Shown here: positions 43,769-57,220 of the stretch, piece by piece
How the letters are laid out: each line of letters begins with the position of its first letter
Position numbering within the stretch: the first letter of the stretch is position 1
Assembly: GCA_902558225.1 (NCBI GenBank)
Contig: CACEDG010000005.1
Span: forward strand, 1-58,112
Direction of reading: 5' to 3'
DNA length: 58,112 nt
Source: an uncultured Pelagibacteraceae bacterium
GTDB lineage: Bacteria; Pseudomonadota; Alphaproteobacteria; Pelagibacterales; Pelagibacteraceae
Position numbers and translations under genes: made by a program
Notes under the pieces: model-generated
The model's input: the letters and a program-made list of their open reading frames with translations, nothing else
Databases searched by the model: none
Told to the model about the DNA's origin: nothing

Positions 43769-44705
43769 AATTTTTTAATTTTTCTTTTATATATCCTGAT
43801 ATCCTATCAGTTTCATTAAGTTTATTATAATCCCATGTCTCTAGTGAATTTTCTAAATCCCTAATGATATTAAGAGACTTAAATAATTCAAAAAATTTTT
43901 TAAATCTACTATTTTTTTTCACTGGCGTCATTTGAGCAACATAAATTGGTTTACCAGTCATAGCTGCCTCAGAAATCATTGATGTTGAGTCACATGTTAC
44001 TATTATATGGTTTGATAATTTAAGCGCAGATAAATAGGCTTTTTTATCAACTTCAGTGATGATCAATTGATTTTTGTCAAAATATTTTTTTGCTAAATTT
44101 ATAATATTTTGAGGAGTTCTCAAAGAAGGAATAAAAATTAATTGAAAATTTTTTTTGATAAAGATGTTATAAATTCTTAAAAATATTTGTTCGACGCTTT
44201 TTTCGTCAAAATTATAATATTTATTAGGACCCCCCATAATAAGGGTAGCTATTTTTTCCTTTTTAATATGAGGTTTCAAATAATCGATATTTTGACTTAA
44301 TTCATCATCTCTTAAATAATGAATTGCTCCTTTACTGTTTAAGACATTTGAGCCTGTTAAGCCGTCATGTTCAGGTGCAATTATGAAATCAAAATTTTTT
44401 AATGATACTTTTGGATCTTGTATATGAATATTCATTATTTTATTTTTAAATTTTTTTTTTAAGTAAATAGAGGGAATTACACTTTTTCTTCCGCAAGAAA
44501 TAACAATATCAAAATTTTCATCAATATTGTTTTTAAAAACAAAATTTTTAATTGGAGTAAATTTAGGTGGTATCAATTTCCAGAAGTTATTTATTTCAAT
44601 TTTTTCGTGTATAAAATCTAAATTTAAAGACTTTGCGAGACCTTCAACTTGGCTTATCATACCATGCATACCTTCGGTCAATAATAAACCTTTTAATTTA
44701 GTCAT
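43755..44705 (-). CDS. Mitochondrial fission ELM1-like family protein (glycosyltransferase-like fold)
   Basis: LLTEGMHGMISQVEGLAKSL, DIVISCGRKSVIPSIYLKKK, IHIQDPKVSLKNFDFIIAPEHDGL, VTCDSTSMISEAAMTGKPIYVAQM. Confidence 0.85.
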   Translation of the reverse strand: MTKLKGLLLTEGMHGMISQVEGLAKSLNLDFIHEKIEINNFWKLIPPKFTPIKNFVFKNNIDENFDIVISCGRKSVIPSIYLKKKFKNKIMNIHIQDPKVSLKNFDFIIAPEHDGLTGSNVLNSKGAIHYLRDDELSQNIDYLKPHIKKEKIATLIMGGPNKYYNFDEKSVEQIFLRIYNIFIKKNFQLIFIPSLRTPQNIINLAKKYFDKNQLIITEVDKKAYLSALKLSNHIIVTCDSTSMISEAAMTGKPIYVAQMTPVKKNSRFKKFFELFKSLNIIRDLENSLETWDYNKLNETDRISGYIKEKLKNYDFS

Positions 44706-44726
44706 TAATCACTATATAGCTTTCAT

Positions 44727-45671
44727 ATGAGTCAAAATCCAACTAAACACACAAAAGTGTTAATAATTGGGTCAGGCCCTGCTGGATACACTGCAGCCGT
44801 TTACGCCGCAAGAGCAATGCTTAATCCAATATTAGTCTATGGTTCAGAGCCTGGTGGGCAACTAACCACTACAACCGATGTTGAAAATTATCCAGGGTTT
44901 GCCGATGTTATTCAAGGACCATGGCTTATGGATCAGATGAAAGAACAAGCAAAAGCAGTTGGAACTGAAATGATAGAGGATCATATAAGTTCAGTAAATT
45001 TAAAATCATCTCCTTTTGAAGCCATCGGTGATACTGGTCAAAAATATACAGCTGAAAGTATTATTATTTCAACAGGTGCTCAAGCTAGATGGTTAAATTT
45101 AAAATCTGAGCAAGAATTTAGAGGGTTTGGTGTTTCAGCTTGTGCTACTTGTGATGGTTTTTTCTTTAAGGATAAAGAGGTAGCGGTTGTGGGTGGAGGT
45201 AATGCAGCTGTAGAAGAGGCGATGTTTCTGACAAAGTTTGCATCAAAAGTAAAATTAATTCACAGACGTGACAGTTTAAGAGCAGAAAAGATGCTTCAGA
45301 AAAAATTAATGGAAAATAAAAAAATTGAAATAATCTGGGACTCTATAGTCGAGGATGTAGTTGGAGATCAAGATCCCAAAAATGTTAAAGGAATTAAAAT
45401 AAAGAATCTTAAAACAAATAAAACTCAGGAAATTAAATTAGATGGTGTTTTTATTGCTATAGGTCATGATCCAGCTACACAACTATTTAAAGATCAGCTC
45501 CAAATGGATAAAGAAGGTTATTTAATTACCAAACCAGATTCAACAGAAACTAATATTCCAGGTGTTTATGCTGCTGGTGACGTTAAAGATAAAACATTTA
45601 GACAAGCAGTGACTGCAGCTGGTATGGGCTGTATGGCGGCTCTTGAGGCTGAAAAATTTTTATCCCATTAA
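44727..45671 (+). CDS. trxB: Thioredoxin-disulfide reductase
   Basis: IIGSGPAGYTAAVYAARA, CATCDGFFFKDKEVAVVGGGNAAVEEA, GVYAAGDVKDKTFRQAVTAAGMGCMAALEAE. Confidence 0.97.
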   Translation: MSQNPTKHTKVLIIGSGPAGYTAAVYAARAMLNPILVYGSEPGGQLTTTTDVENYPGFADVIQGPWLMDQMKEQAKAVGTEMIEDHISSVNLKSSPFEAIGDTGQKYTAESIIISTGAQARWLNLKSEQEFRGFGVSACATCDGFFFKDKEVAVVGGGNAAVEEAMFLTKFASKVKLIHRRDSLRAEKMLQKKLMENKKIEIIWDSIVEDVVGDQDPKNVKGIKIKNLKTNKTQEIKLDGVFIAIGHDPATQLFKDQLQMDKEGYLITKPDSTETNIPGVYAAGDVKDKTFRQAVTAAGMGCMAALEAEKFLSH

Positions 45672-45672
45672 G

Positions 45673-46620
45673 GTGAAGAACAATTTACATGTATTCTTAG
45701 GAGCAACTGTTGCTGATGCAGCTGCAAGACCGTTACATTGGGTTTATAATCAAAAGAAACTTAATTCTTATATAAAAGGAAGAAAAGACTTTTCTTTTCT
45801 AAAAAAAAATAAAAGTCCTTTTTATAATATTAAGACAGGCAAAGTCTCTGGGTACAATGAAATAGGTCAGGTCATGTTTGAAACATTGCTAGAAAGTCAT
45901 GACAATATCGATCAACGTTTTAAAAAAAATATTATGAAAAATTTTGGTCCTGGGAGTATTTATTGGAAGAATTTAGGTCTAAGATCTAAGTACAGAAAAG
46001 TAAAAGATTGGCGAGGCATAATTAAAGGACCATGGATACATCAAAACGTAATTGAAACGATTAAAAATATTAAACTAAAAAAAAAAATAACGGGCGGCAC
46101 TAAAGTTAATGAGTCTGATGGTTTTTGTGCAAGTCTTCCATACTTTTTGTACGGTTTTGATTTCAAAAGTATCGAAAAAATAATTTCTTTGGTAACTGTT
46201 TCAAAGATAAGTCGTAAATATGCTTTGGCAAAATTTCATTTAATAGATCTAGCTTTAAAAGGTGCTAAAAATCCAATCAATGAATTTATTAAAAAGTTTA
46301 GAAAAAATTCTAATTTCAAAATTATAATAAATGACATTACTAAAATAAAAAAATTTAAATCAAAATCACATTCAGCTATTGTTAAAAAGCTTGGCATGGC
46401 TTGCAGTTATCCAGGAACTTTTAATAGCTCAATTCATGCAATATTAAATTCATCAAATTACAAGAAAGCTATTTTAAAAACAATTAAGGCTGGCGGATGT
46501 AATTGCTCTAGAGCAAATTTTATTGGTGCATATTTTGCAGCCTTGGAAGGTTTTGGCACTATTCCAAAATCATGGATTAAAAAAACTTATCCAGCAAAAA
46601 AAATTCTTGATCAGAAGTAA
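45673..46620 (+). CDS. ADP-ribosylglycohydrolase/J1-crystallin-like family protein
   Basis: VFLGATVADAAARPLHWVYN; C-terminal GGCNCSRANFIGAYFAALEGFGTIPKSWIKKT. GTG at 45673 preferred over the ORF-track start at 45643. Confidence 0.75.
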   Translation: MKNNLHVFLGATVADAAARPLHWVYNQKKLNSYIKGRKDFSFLKKNKSPFYNIKTGKVSGYNEIGQVMFETLLESHDNIDQRFKKNIMKNFGPGSIYWKNLGLRSKYRKVKDWRGIIKGPWIHQNVIETIKNIKLKKKITGGTKVNESDGFCASLPYFLYGFDFKSIEKIISLVTVSKISRKYALAKFHLIDLALKGAKNPINEFIKKFRKNSNFKIIINDITKIKKFKSKSHSAIVKKLGMACSYPGTFNSSIHAILNSSNYKKAILKTIKAGGCNCSRANFIGAYFAALEGFGTIPKSWIKKTYPAKKILDQK

Positions 46621-46622
46621 AT

Positions 46623-50005
<3,383 letters not shown>

Positions 50006-50024
<19 letters not shown>

Positions 50025-50761
50025 TAATTACTGGTGGAGCAACTAGAATAGGTGCTGCAATAGCTGAAAAATTATCAGGACCAAACAAACAAATTATAAT
50101 TCATTATAATAAATCAAAAGTAAAGGCTGAAAATTTAAAAAAGAGGCTTCTAAATAATGGGTCAAAAATTCATTTAGTAAAAGGAGATCTTAGTAGGGAA
50201 AAAGATGTCATTAAAATTATTAAATTTGCAAAATCAAAACTAAAATTTTTTGATTGTCTTATTAATAATGCCTCTCTATTTGAAAATGATAAATTAGAAA
50301 ATTTTACATCTAAAAGTTGGGAAAAACATATTTCTACAAATCTTAAAGCTCCTGCTCTTTTATCAAAAGAGTTTTCGAAAAATGTCAGAGGCAAAAATAG
50401 CAATATTATCAATATAATTGATCAAAGAGTATTTAAGCTTACTCCATATTTTTTCACATACACATTAAGTAAAACAGGCCTTTATACTTTAACCAAAACA
50501 AGCGCGATGAGTTTGTCACCAAACATAAGAGTTAATGGAATAGCCCCTGGACCAACAATTAAAAATAAAAGACAATCAGAAAAACATTTTAAAAAACAAT
50601 ATTTAGCTACACCACTTAAACAGCAAGTTGATGTTAATGAGATTTGTAATGCAGTTGACTTTTTTATAAAAAATAGTTCTATTACAGGTCAAGTTTTGGC
50701 AATAGATAGTGGTCAAAGCTTAAATTGGCAGACACCCGATATAATGGGAGGAAAAGAATGA
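50006..50761 (+). CDS. SDR-family oxidoreductase, pteridine reductase/FolM-like
   Basis: [71 protein letters not shown] overlap with folB. Confidence 0.85.
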
Positions 50762-51183
50762 AAAAGAATACTTTAAAGATTGTCAAAATAGATAAAAACA
50801 AAAGCTTATTTAATTACGAGAAAAAAATTTTAATTAATGAACTTATTTTAGATTTAAAACTTGGTTATTATGATTTTGAGAAAGAGAAAGCACAAAAAGT
50901 AAAATTTAGTTTAGAAATAGATTATCAAGATAAAAAGCCTTCCAATGATAAAGATCTTAGATCAATAGTAAATTACGCAACAATAGTTAAATTAATTAAG
51001 AAACTTATTAAAAAGAAACACTATAATTTCTTAGAAACTTTAGCTGAAGCCGTTTTTGATGAGCTTTTCAAAGATAAAAGAATTGGCAAAATAATGTTAA
51101 AAATTGAAAAACTGGAAATTTTAAAACAATGTTCATCTGTTGGTATTCAAATTACCAAAAAAAGAAGTCATGATAAGTTCTGA
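50758..51183 (+). CDS. folB: Dihydroneopterin aldolase-like
   Basis: [69 protein letters not shown]. Confidence 0.8.
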   Translation: MKKNTLKIVKIDKNKSLFNYEKKILINELILDLKLGYYDFEKEKAQKVKFSLEIDYQDKKPSNDKDLRSIVNYATIVKLIKKLIKKKHYNFLETLAEAVFDELFKDKRIGKIMLKIEKLEILKQCSSVGIQITKKRSHDKF

Positions 51184-53005
51184 AATTGGTAAAGAAGTAA
51201 TTAAAAAAGAACTCGCTCTTATTCCTAAGCTGCCTGGTGTTTATAGAATGCTAAATGATAAAGGAGATATTCTTTATGTAGGTAAAGCAAAAAATTTACC
51301 TAGCAGACTTAAAAGTTATGTAGCGGAAAAAAATCATATTATCAGAACAGAAAGAATGTTATCTCAAACAAGAAGGCTTGAAATAACAACTACATCAAAT
51401 GAAAGTGAGGCCTTACTTCTTGAGGCGAATTTAATCAAAAAGCATAAACCAAAATTTAATATTCTTTTAAGAGATGATAAATCTTTTCCGTTTATTTTTA
51501 TTGGTAACAAAGATAAATGGCCACAAATAAAAAGACATAGAGGAAAAAAAACAAAAGAAGGTTTTTATTTTGGACCTTTTGCATCAGCAGGCTCAGCTAA
51601 TTGGACAATAAAAATGATACAGAAAATTTTTCATCTAAGAGTTTGTGATGATACAGTTTTTAAGAACAGAGAACGTCCTTGTATTTTATATCAAATTAAA
51701 AGATGTTCTGGTCCTTGTGTTGGGTATATAGAAAAAAATGAGTATAAAAAAACAGTCGATGATGCGATTGAATTTGTGTCTGGCAAATCAAGGAAAATAC
51801 AAAAAAGCCTCTCAGACCAAATGGAAAAAGCAAGCGATAATTTAGATTTTGAAAAAGCTGTAATCTTAAGAGATAGAATAAAATCTTTGAATATTATTCA
51901 ATCATCACAAAGAATTAATGAGGCAAATTTAATTGAGGCAGATGTAATTGCTGGTTATAAAGAGTCTGGTAAAACCTGTATTCAAGTTTTCTTTTATCGC
52001 TCAAAACAAAATTGGGGCAATCAAGCCTTTTTTCCAAAACATGATCCTGATGAAAAATTAAGTGATATATTAAATTCTTTTGTTTCTCAATTTTATGAAA
52101 ATAAAAGTGTTCCTTCCTCAATAATATTATCAGAAGAAATCAAGGAAAAAATTTTAATTGAAAAAACTTTATCTCAAAAAGAGGAAAAGCAAATTGATAT
52201 ATCTATTGCAAAAAAAGGGACTAAGTTAAAAGTAATTAATCAGGCAATTAAAAATGCTAAAGATAGCCTAACTAGGAAACTTTATGAAAGTCAGAATAAT
52301 AGAGAATTATTTGATACAGTCGCGAATAAATTTAATTTAGAAACAAACATAAATTTAATTGAAGTTTATGACAACAGTCACATCCAAGGAACTAATAGTG
52401 TTGGTGCGTTAATTGCTTATGGAGATGAGGGATTTATCAAAAAAAGGTATAGAAAATTTAATATTAAAATTAAAAAAAATGAACAGGATGATTATGGTAT
52501 GATGCGAGAAGTACTGAATCGAAGATTCAAAAGAGCCATACAAGAGAAAGATAATTATCTCTGCTTTCCTGATTTAGTTTTGATCGACGGTGGAAAAGGT
52601 CAGTACTCTGTAGCGAGAGAAACTCTCAATGAATTAGGACTGCACGACTTGCCTATAGTTGCTATTGCAAAGGGTAAGCAAAGAAATAGTGGAAATGAGA
52701 CTTTTTTCCATAATGGTAAAGAATTTAAATTTACTAAAAATGATCCCACCCTATTCTTTCTCCAAAGAATCAGAGATGAATCGCACAGGTTTGCTATAAG
52801 CGCTCATAGAGCAAAAAGGAAAAAAGGAATTAGCAAATCATTACTTGATCAAATCGATGGAATAGGTTCTATAAGAAAAAGAGCTTTATTAAATCATTTT
52901 GGCTCAGCAAGAGCTGTTGAGTCTGCAAGCTTAGATGAGATTAAATCTGTGGATGGTGTTGAGGAAAAAGTTGCAAAAAAGATATATAACTTCTTTCATG
53001 AATAA
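51170..53005 (+). CDS. uvrC: Excinuclease ABC subunit C
   Basis: [98 protein letters not shown] at 51170 preferred. Confidence 0.97.
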   Translation: MISSEIGKEVIKKELALIPKLPGVYRMLNDKGDILYVGKAKNLPSRLKSYVAEKNHIIRTERMLSQTRRLEITTTSNESEALLLEANLIKKHKPKFNILLRDDKSFPFIFIGNKDKWPQIKRHRGKKTKEGFYFGPFASAGSANWTIKMIQKIFHLRVCDDTVFKNRERPCILYQIKRCSGPCVGYIEKNEYKKTVDDAIEFVSGKSRKIQKSLSDQMEKASDNLDFEKAVILRDRIKSLNIIQSSQRINEANLIEADVIAGYKESGKTCIQVFFYRSKQNWGNQAFFPKHDPDEKLSDILNSFVSQFYENKSVPSSIILSEEIKEKILIEKTLSQKEEKQIDISIAKKGTKLKVINQAIKNAKDSLTRKLYESQNNRELFDTVANKFNLETNINLIEVYDNSHIQGTNSVGALIAYGDEGFIKKRYRKFNIKIKKNEQDDYGMMREVLNRRFKRAIQEKDNYLCFPDLVLIDGGKGQYSVARETLNELGLHDLPIVAIAKGKQRNSGNETFFHNGKEFKFTKNDPTLFFLQRIRDESHRFAISAHRAKRKKGISKSLLDQIDGIGSIRKRALLNHFGSARAVESASLDEIKSVDGVEEKVAKKIYNFFHE

Positions 53006-53010
53006 ATAAT

Positions 53011-53595
53011 ATGCTTAAAAAAATACCAAATATTTTAACTGTTGGTCGAATTTTAATTGTCCCTTTTTTCGTTTTGGCTTTTTATTTGCCTGGTTTTTAT
53101 GGAGATCTGACTGCTCTAATATTATTCTTAATCGCTTCATTTACCGATTTTTTAGATGGTATGTTAGCGAGATTACTGGGAGAGGAGTCTAAGCTTGGTG
53201 AGTTATTGGATCCAATTGCAGACAAAATAATTGTTGCTGCAGCTCTTATTCTTTTAGTGATGGATGGTACTATCCGGAGTTATGAGGTTATTGCTGCTAT
53301 AATTATTCTTACTCGTGAGATTCTAGTCTCTGGTTTAAGAGAATTTTTAGCTGAAGGTAAAATTAAACTCCCCGTTTCAAATCTCGCAAAATTAAAAACT
53401 GTCTTACAGATGGTTTCAATTGCTCTTTTACTATCAGGTGAAACTGGAAATAAAATTATAAATTTTCAAGATTATAACGCACAAACAATCGGAATTGTTT
53501 TATTATGGCTTTCTGCAGCTTTGACGCTTTTTACAGGATATGAGTATATGCGAAAAGGCATTGATCATGCAATTTCAGAAGATAACAAAGATTAA
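53011..53595 (+). CDS. pgsA: CDP-diacylglycerol--glycerol-3-phosphate 3-phosphatidyltransferase
   Basis: NILTVGRILIVPFFVLAFYLP, DFLDGMLARLLGEESKLGELLDPIADKI (CDP-alcohol phosphotransferase motif). Confidence 0.94.
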   Translation: MLKKIPNILTVGRILIVPFFVLAFYLPGFYGDLTALILFLIASFTDFLDGMLARLLGEESKLGELLDPIADKIIVAAALILLVMDGTIRSYEVIAAIIILTREILVSGLREFLAEGKIKLPVSNLAKLKTVLQMVSIALLLSGETGNKIINFQDYNAQTIGIVLLWLSAALTLFTGYEYMRKGIDHAISEDNKD

Positions 53596-54473
53596 GCCGC
53601 TTTTTTCTTTTTCACTAAAGTTTGGTAACTTTCGTTAAGATTAATTATCATATCACAAACTTTATACTGATGCTCAGAAATACAAGATACAGGCGTCACC
53701 TCTGCAGCTGTACCAGTTAAAAAACATCCAACAAAATTTGAGAGTTCACTGGGATCTATTTTTCTTTCATGAACTTTTATGTTTTTAGACTTAGCAATAT
53801 CAATTACAGTTCTTCTTGTAATACCATCTAAAAATGAGTCTGGAATTGGTGTATGAAGTTCTCCATTTTTATCTTTAAAAAAAATATTAGCACCTGTCGC
53901 CTCAGCGATTTTACCCTCATAATCTAACATTAAAGAGTCTGTATAACCTTGTTTCTCAGCTTCGTGTTTAGAAAGAGTACAGATCATATAAAGACCTGAA
54001 GCTTTAGTATCCCATGGAATAGTATCTGGTGCTGGTCTTCGCCATTTAGATATATTTAACTTTATACCTTCTACCTTAAGCTTTGGATCAAAATAAGATC
54101 CCCATTCCCACGTCGCAATTGCTACATGAATTTTTGTATGCTGGGCAGAAATAGCCATCATTTCACTCCCTCGCCAGGCTACTGGTCTTACATATCCATT
54201 TTCAACTTTTTGTGTTGCAATAATTTTTTTACTAGCAGCATTAATTTCCTCTTCTGTATAAGGAATTTCGAAACCCATTCTTTTCGCTGAGTAAAATAAT
54301 CTTGAAGTATGTTCCTCTAATTTAAAGATCGTGCCATCATAAACTCGTTCTCCCTCAAAAACACAACTTGCATAGTGTAATCCATGGCTCAAAACATGCA
54401 CTTTAACATCTGACCAATCAACTAATTCGCCATTGTACCATATTTTTCCCGATCTTTTATCGTAGGGTATCAT
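53592..54473 (-). CDS. ilvE: Branched-chain amino acid aminotransferase
   Basis: IWYNGELVDWSDVKVHVLSHGLHYASCVFEGERVYDG, GYTDSLMLDYEGKIAEATGANIFF, GITRRTVIDIAK. Confidence 0.94.
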   Translation of the reverse strand: MIPYDKRSGKIWYNGELVDWSDVKVHVLSHGLHYASCVFEGERVYDGTIFKLEEHTSRLFYSAKRMGFEIPYTEEEINAASKKIIATQKVENGYVRPVAWRGSEMMAISAQHTKIHVAIATWEWGSYFDPKLKVEGIKLNISKWRRPAPDTIPWDTKASGLYMICTLSKHEAEKQGYTDSLMLDYEGKIAEATGANIFFKDKNGELHTPIPDSFLDGITRRTVIDIAKSKNIKVHERKIDPSELSNFVGCFLTGTAAEVTPVSCISEHQYKVCDMIINLNESYQTLVKKKKAA

Positions 54474-54536
54474 TATGAAATATTCTTACTGAAAAATATC
54501 TTTGTATCTATAATATGTCAATATAACTTACCAATA

Positions 54537-54974
54537 ATGAAACAACTTTTATATCTAAAAGACGATCAATTAAAAGAATTAATAGAAAAACTGTTTATTA
54601 GTTATAGAGAAACATTTTCTGACTCAAAAAAAGTCCTTAATAAATATTCAATAGGTTTGGCTCATCAAAAAGTGATACATTTGCTATCAATGTATGAAGG
54701 TATTTCAATCTCAGAATTACTAAAAAGGTTAAAGGTGACTAAGCAAAGTTTAAATAGAGTTTTAAAAGATCTAATCAAAATAGAGGCTATTATATTTAAA
54801 AAAGATCAACAAGACACTCGTGTAAAACATATTTTTCTTAATGAAAAAGGAAAAAAAATTTTTAAAGAGATTTTTGAGGTGCAAAAAAAAAGAATTTATA
54901 ATGCTTTACTTAATTCTAGCTCAGAAGAAGTAATTAATTTTGATAATGTATTAAAAAAAATAATTAATGAATAA
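54537..54974 (+). CDS. MarR-family transcriptional regulator (PetP-like)
   Basis: VIHLLSMYEGISISELLKRLKVTKQSLNRVLKDLIKIEAIIFKKDQQDTRVKHIFLNEKGKKI winged helix; directly upstream of an OmpR-type regulator. Confidence 0.9.
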   Translation: MKQLLYLKDDQLKELIEKLFISYRETFSDSKKVLNKYSIGLAHQKVIHLLSMYEGISISELLKRLKVTKQSLNRVLKDLIKIEAIIFKKDQQDTRVKHIFLNEKGKKIFKEIFEVQKKRIYNALLNSSSEEVINFDNVLKKIINE

Positions 54975-55644
54975 TTTTATTGCTCATATATTAGTTGTTG
55001 ACGATGATGAGGGTATCAGATCTTTAATAAAAAAATATTTAAATGAGAATAATTATATAATTACAACTGCTGATAGTTCAGAGAATGCCTCTGAAAAAAT
55101 TAAAATTATAAAATTTGATTTAATTATTTTAGATATTATGATGCCTGGTAAAAATGGCTTAGAGTTTATAGCAGAGAATAAAAAAAGTCTTGAAACACCA
55201 ATCATTCTTTTAACAGCAAAAGGTCAGGCTAATGAACGAATTGAAGGATTAGAACAAGGTGCAGATGATTACCTTGCAAAACCATTTGAACCTAAAGAAC
55301 TCTTGCTTAGAATCAAAAATATACTCAATAAAACAAAAAAAATTGATCAGAAGAGAATAATTAAATTTGAAAATATTAAGATTGATCTTAATAAACTTTT
55401 AATTACCAAAAATAATAGTGATTTAAAAATAAATTCTACTGAAAAAATGATTTTAGAAAAAATGATTAATAATCCTGGTAAAACTTTTTCTCGGGAAGAT
55501 ATCGGTAAATTGATTGATTTAGATAAAGAGAGATCAATTGACGTTATTATAACAAGGTTGAGAAAAAAAATCGAAATTGACCCTAAAAATCCAAAATTTC
55601 TTCAAACAATAAGAGGAGTGGGATATGTTCTCTGGATTGAATAG
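54967..55644 (+). CDS. OmpR/PetR-type response regulator
   Basis: ILVVDDDEGIRSLIKKYLNENNY, LIILDIMMPGKNGLEF, LLTAKGQANERIEGLEQGADDYLAKPFEPKELLLRI; C-terminal winged helix. Confidence 0.95.
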   Translation: MNNFIAHILVVDDDEGIRSLIKKYLNENNYIITTADSSENASEKIKIIKFDLIILDIMMPGKNGLEFIAENKKSLETPIILLTAKGQANERIEGLEQGADDYLAKPFEPKELLLRIKNILNKTKKIDQKRIIKFENIKIDLNKLLITKNNSDLKINSTEKMILEKMINNPGKTFSREDIGKLIDLDKERSIDVIITRLRKKIEIDPKNPKFLQTIRGVGYVLWIE

Positions 55645-56944
55645 ATATATTAAAGAACTTCTTCCTAAAACTCTTTTTTATCGTGCACTACTAATTGTTG
55701 CAACGCCTGTAATAGTTATTCAGCTTGTAATTACAATTGTATTTTTTGACAGTTTATGGATTAAAACAAATAAAGGAATGACAAAAGCATTAGTAAATGA
55801 AATCAAAACATATATTGAGGTCTATAATGATGAGACTTATCAGAAAGAAGAAATCACAAATCTATTTTCCATATACCAAGATCTAAATATTGAATATGTA
55901 GAAGATGAAAACTTTAATTTTGATTTTGAGGAAAGGTGGTTTAGTCCAATAGACAGAACATTAAGAAGAGAATTAAAGTCTAGATTTAGTCCTCAAGATT
56001 TTTGGTTTAATACAACTACCTACAAAGAATTGATTGATCTCAGAATAAAATATCAATCAGGTTATTTTAAATTTCTTATACCGAGAGATAGGGTTACGAG
56101 TTCCTCAGCAAGAATATTTGCTTTATGGATCACAGTGCCAGCAATAGTAATGATTTTTATATCACTAATATTTTTGAAAAATCAAACAAGGCCTATTGCG
56201 CAGTTAGCTAGAGTGGCAGAAAAATTTGGGAAAGGCGAAAAGATTGAGGAGTATAAGCCATCAGGATCAGCTGAAATTAGGCAGGCTGGATTTGAATTTG
56301 ATAGAATGAGAAAAAGAATCGTTCGTCATCTTACCCAAAGATCAGAGATGTTGTCAGGTATAAGTCACGATTTAAGAACTCCATTAACTAGAATGAAACT
56401 ACAATTGGCTTTTATAAAGGATAAGAATTTAGCGGATAAACTGTCTGATGATATTGATGAGATGGAAAAAATGCTTAATGAATATCTTCAATTTACTAGC
56501 TCTACATATTTAGAGAAAGATGAGCAGTTTGATTTAAGTGAATTAATAAATAAAGTTATTGAAAAATATGATAGCACAAACGTATCTTCTAATTTGCCAC
56601 CAAGAATTTATATTAATGGTAGAAAAAATTTGATCAAAAGATGCATAAATAATCTAATTGATAATGCAATTAAATATGCTGATAAAGTTAATGTGGCTCT
56701 AACTAAGAATAATAATAACCTTTTTATCAAAATAGATGACGATGGCCCTGGTATACCAAAAAATGAATATGACAATGTTTTTAAACCTTTTTATAAAATT
56801 GATAAGGGTAGGACAGAGTCAAAATCAAGTGTTGGATTGGGCCTTTCGATTGCGTCTGATATTGTCAGATCACATGGTGGAAATATCAAACTTGAAAAAT
56901 CCAAAATGAATGGCTTAAGTGTTAAGATCTTTTTACCCGTTTAA
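55625..56944 (+). CDS. Sensor histidine kinase (EnvZ-like)
   Basis: HAMP region, GISHDLRTPLTRMKLQLAFIKD, INNLIDNAIKYAD, IDDDGPGIPKNEYDNVFKPFYK, VGLGLSIASDIVRSHGG. Confidence 0.95.
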   Translation: MFSGLNRYIKELLPKTLFYRALLIVATPVIVIQLVITIVFFDSLWIKTNKGMTKALVNEIKTYIEVYNDETYQKEEITNLFSIYQDLNIEYVEDENFNFDFEERWFSPIDRTLRRELKSRFSPQDFWFNTTTYKELIDLRIKYQSGYFKFLIPRDRVTSSSARIFALWITVPAIVMIFISLIFLKNQTRPIAQLARVAEKFGKGEKIEEYKPSGSAEIRQAGFEFDRMRKRIVRHLTQRSEMLSGISHDLRTPLTRMKLQLAFIKDKNLADKLSDDIDEMEKMLNEYLQFTSSTYLEKDEQFDLSELINKVIEKYDSTNVSSNLPPRIYINGRKNLIKRCINNLIDNAIKYADKVNVALTKNNNNLFIKIDDDGPGIPKNEYDNVFKPFYKIDKGRTESKSSVGLGLSIASDIVRSHGGNIKLEKSKMNGLSVKIFLPV

Positions 56945-57170
56945 TTTTTTTTTTTTTTATTTTAAGTTTATCAATTTTTCTCTCAAGATTTTCCACTCTT
57001 TTAGATAAAATCTCAAATTCATCTTTACTAGTTAATTTCATCTTAAATACAAATTCATCTCTTTTAGATTTTAAAATAGTCATCAATTCATTAACAATGT
57101 CTTTTGAGGAAATTAACCCTTGTTCAACTAATTTTGCAATTTTATCTAGAACAAACTTTGAATTTTTCAT
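56922..57170 (-). CDS. ubiK: Accessory factor UbiK family (BMFP domain) protein
   Basis: Short amphipathic helix plus C-terminal coiled coil KDEFEILSKRVENLERKIDKLK typical of UbiK/BMFP. Confidence 0.75.
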   Translation of the reverse strand: MKNSKFVLDKIAKLVEQGLISSKDIVNELMTILKSKRDEFVFKMKLTSKDEFEILSKRVENLERKIDKLKIKKKKIKRVKRS

Positions 57171-57220
57171 ATTTTTGTATACTAACTTATAATACTGATA
57201 ATTTATAATTATAACTAGAA

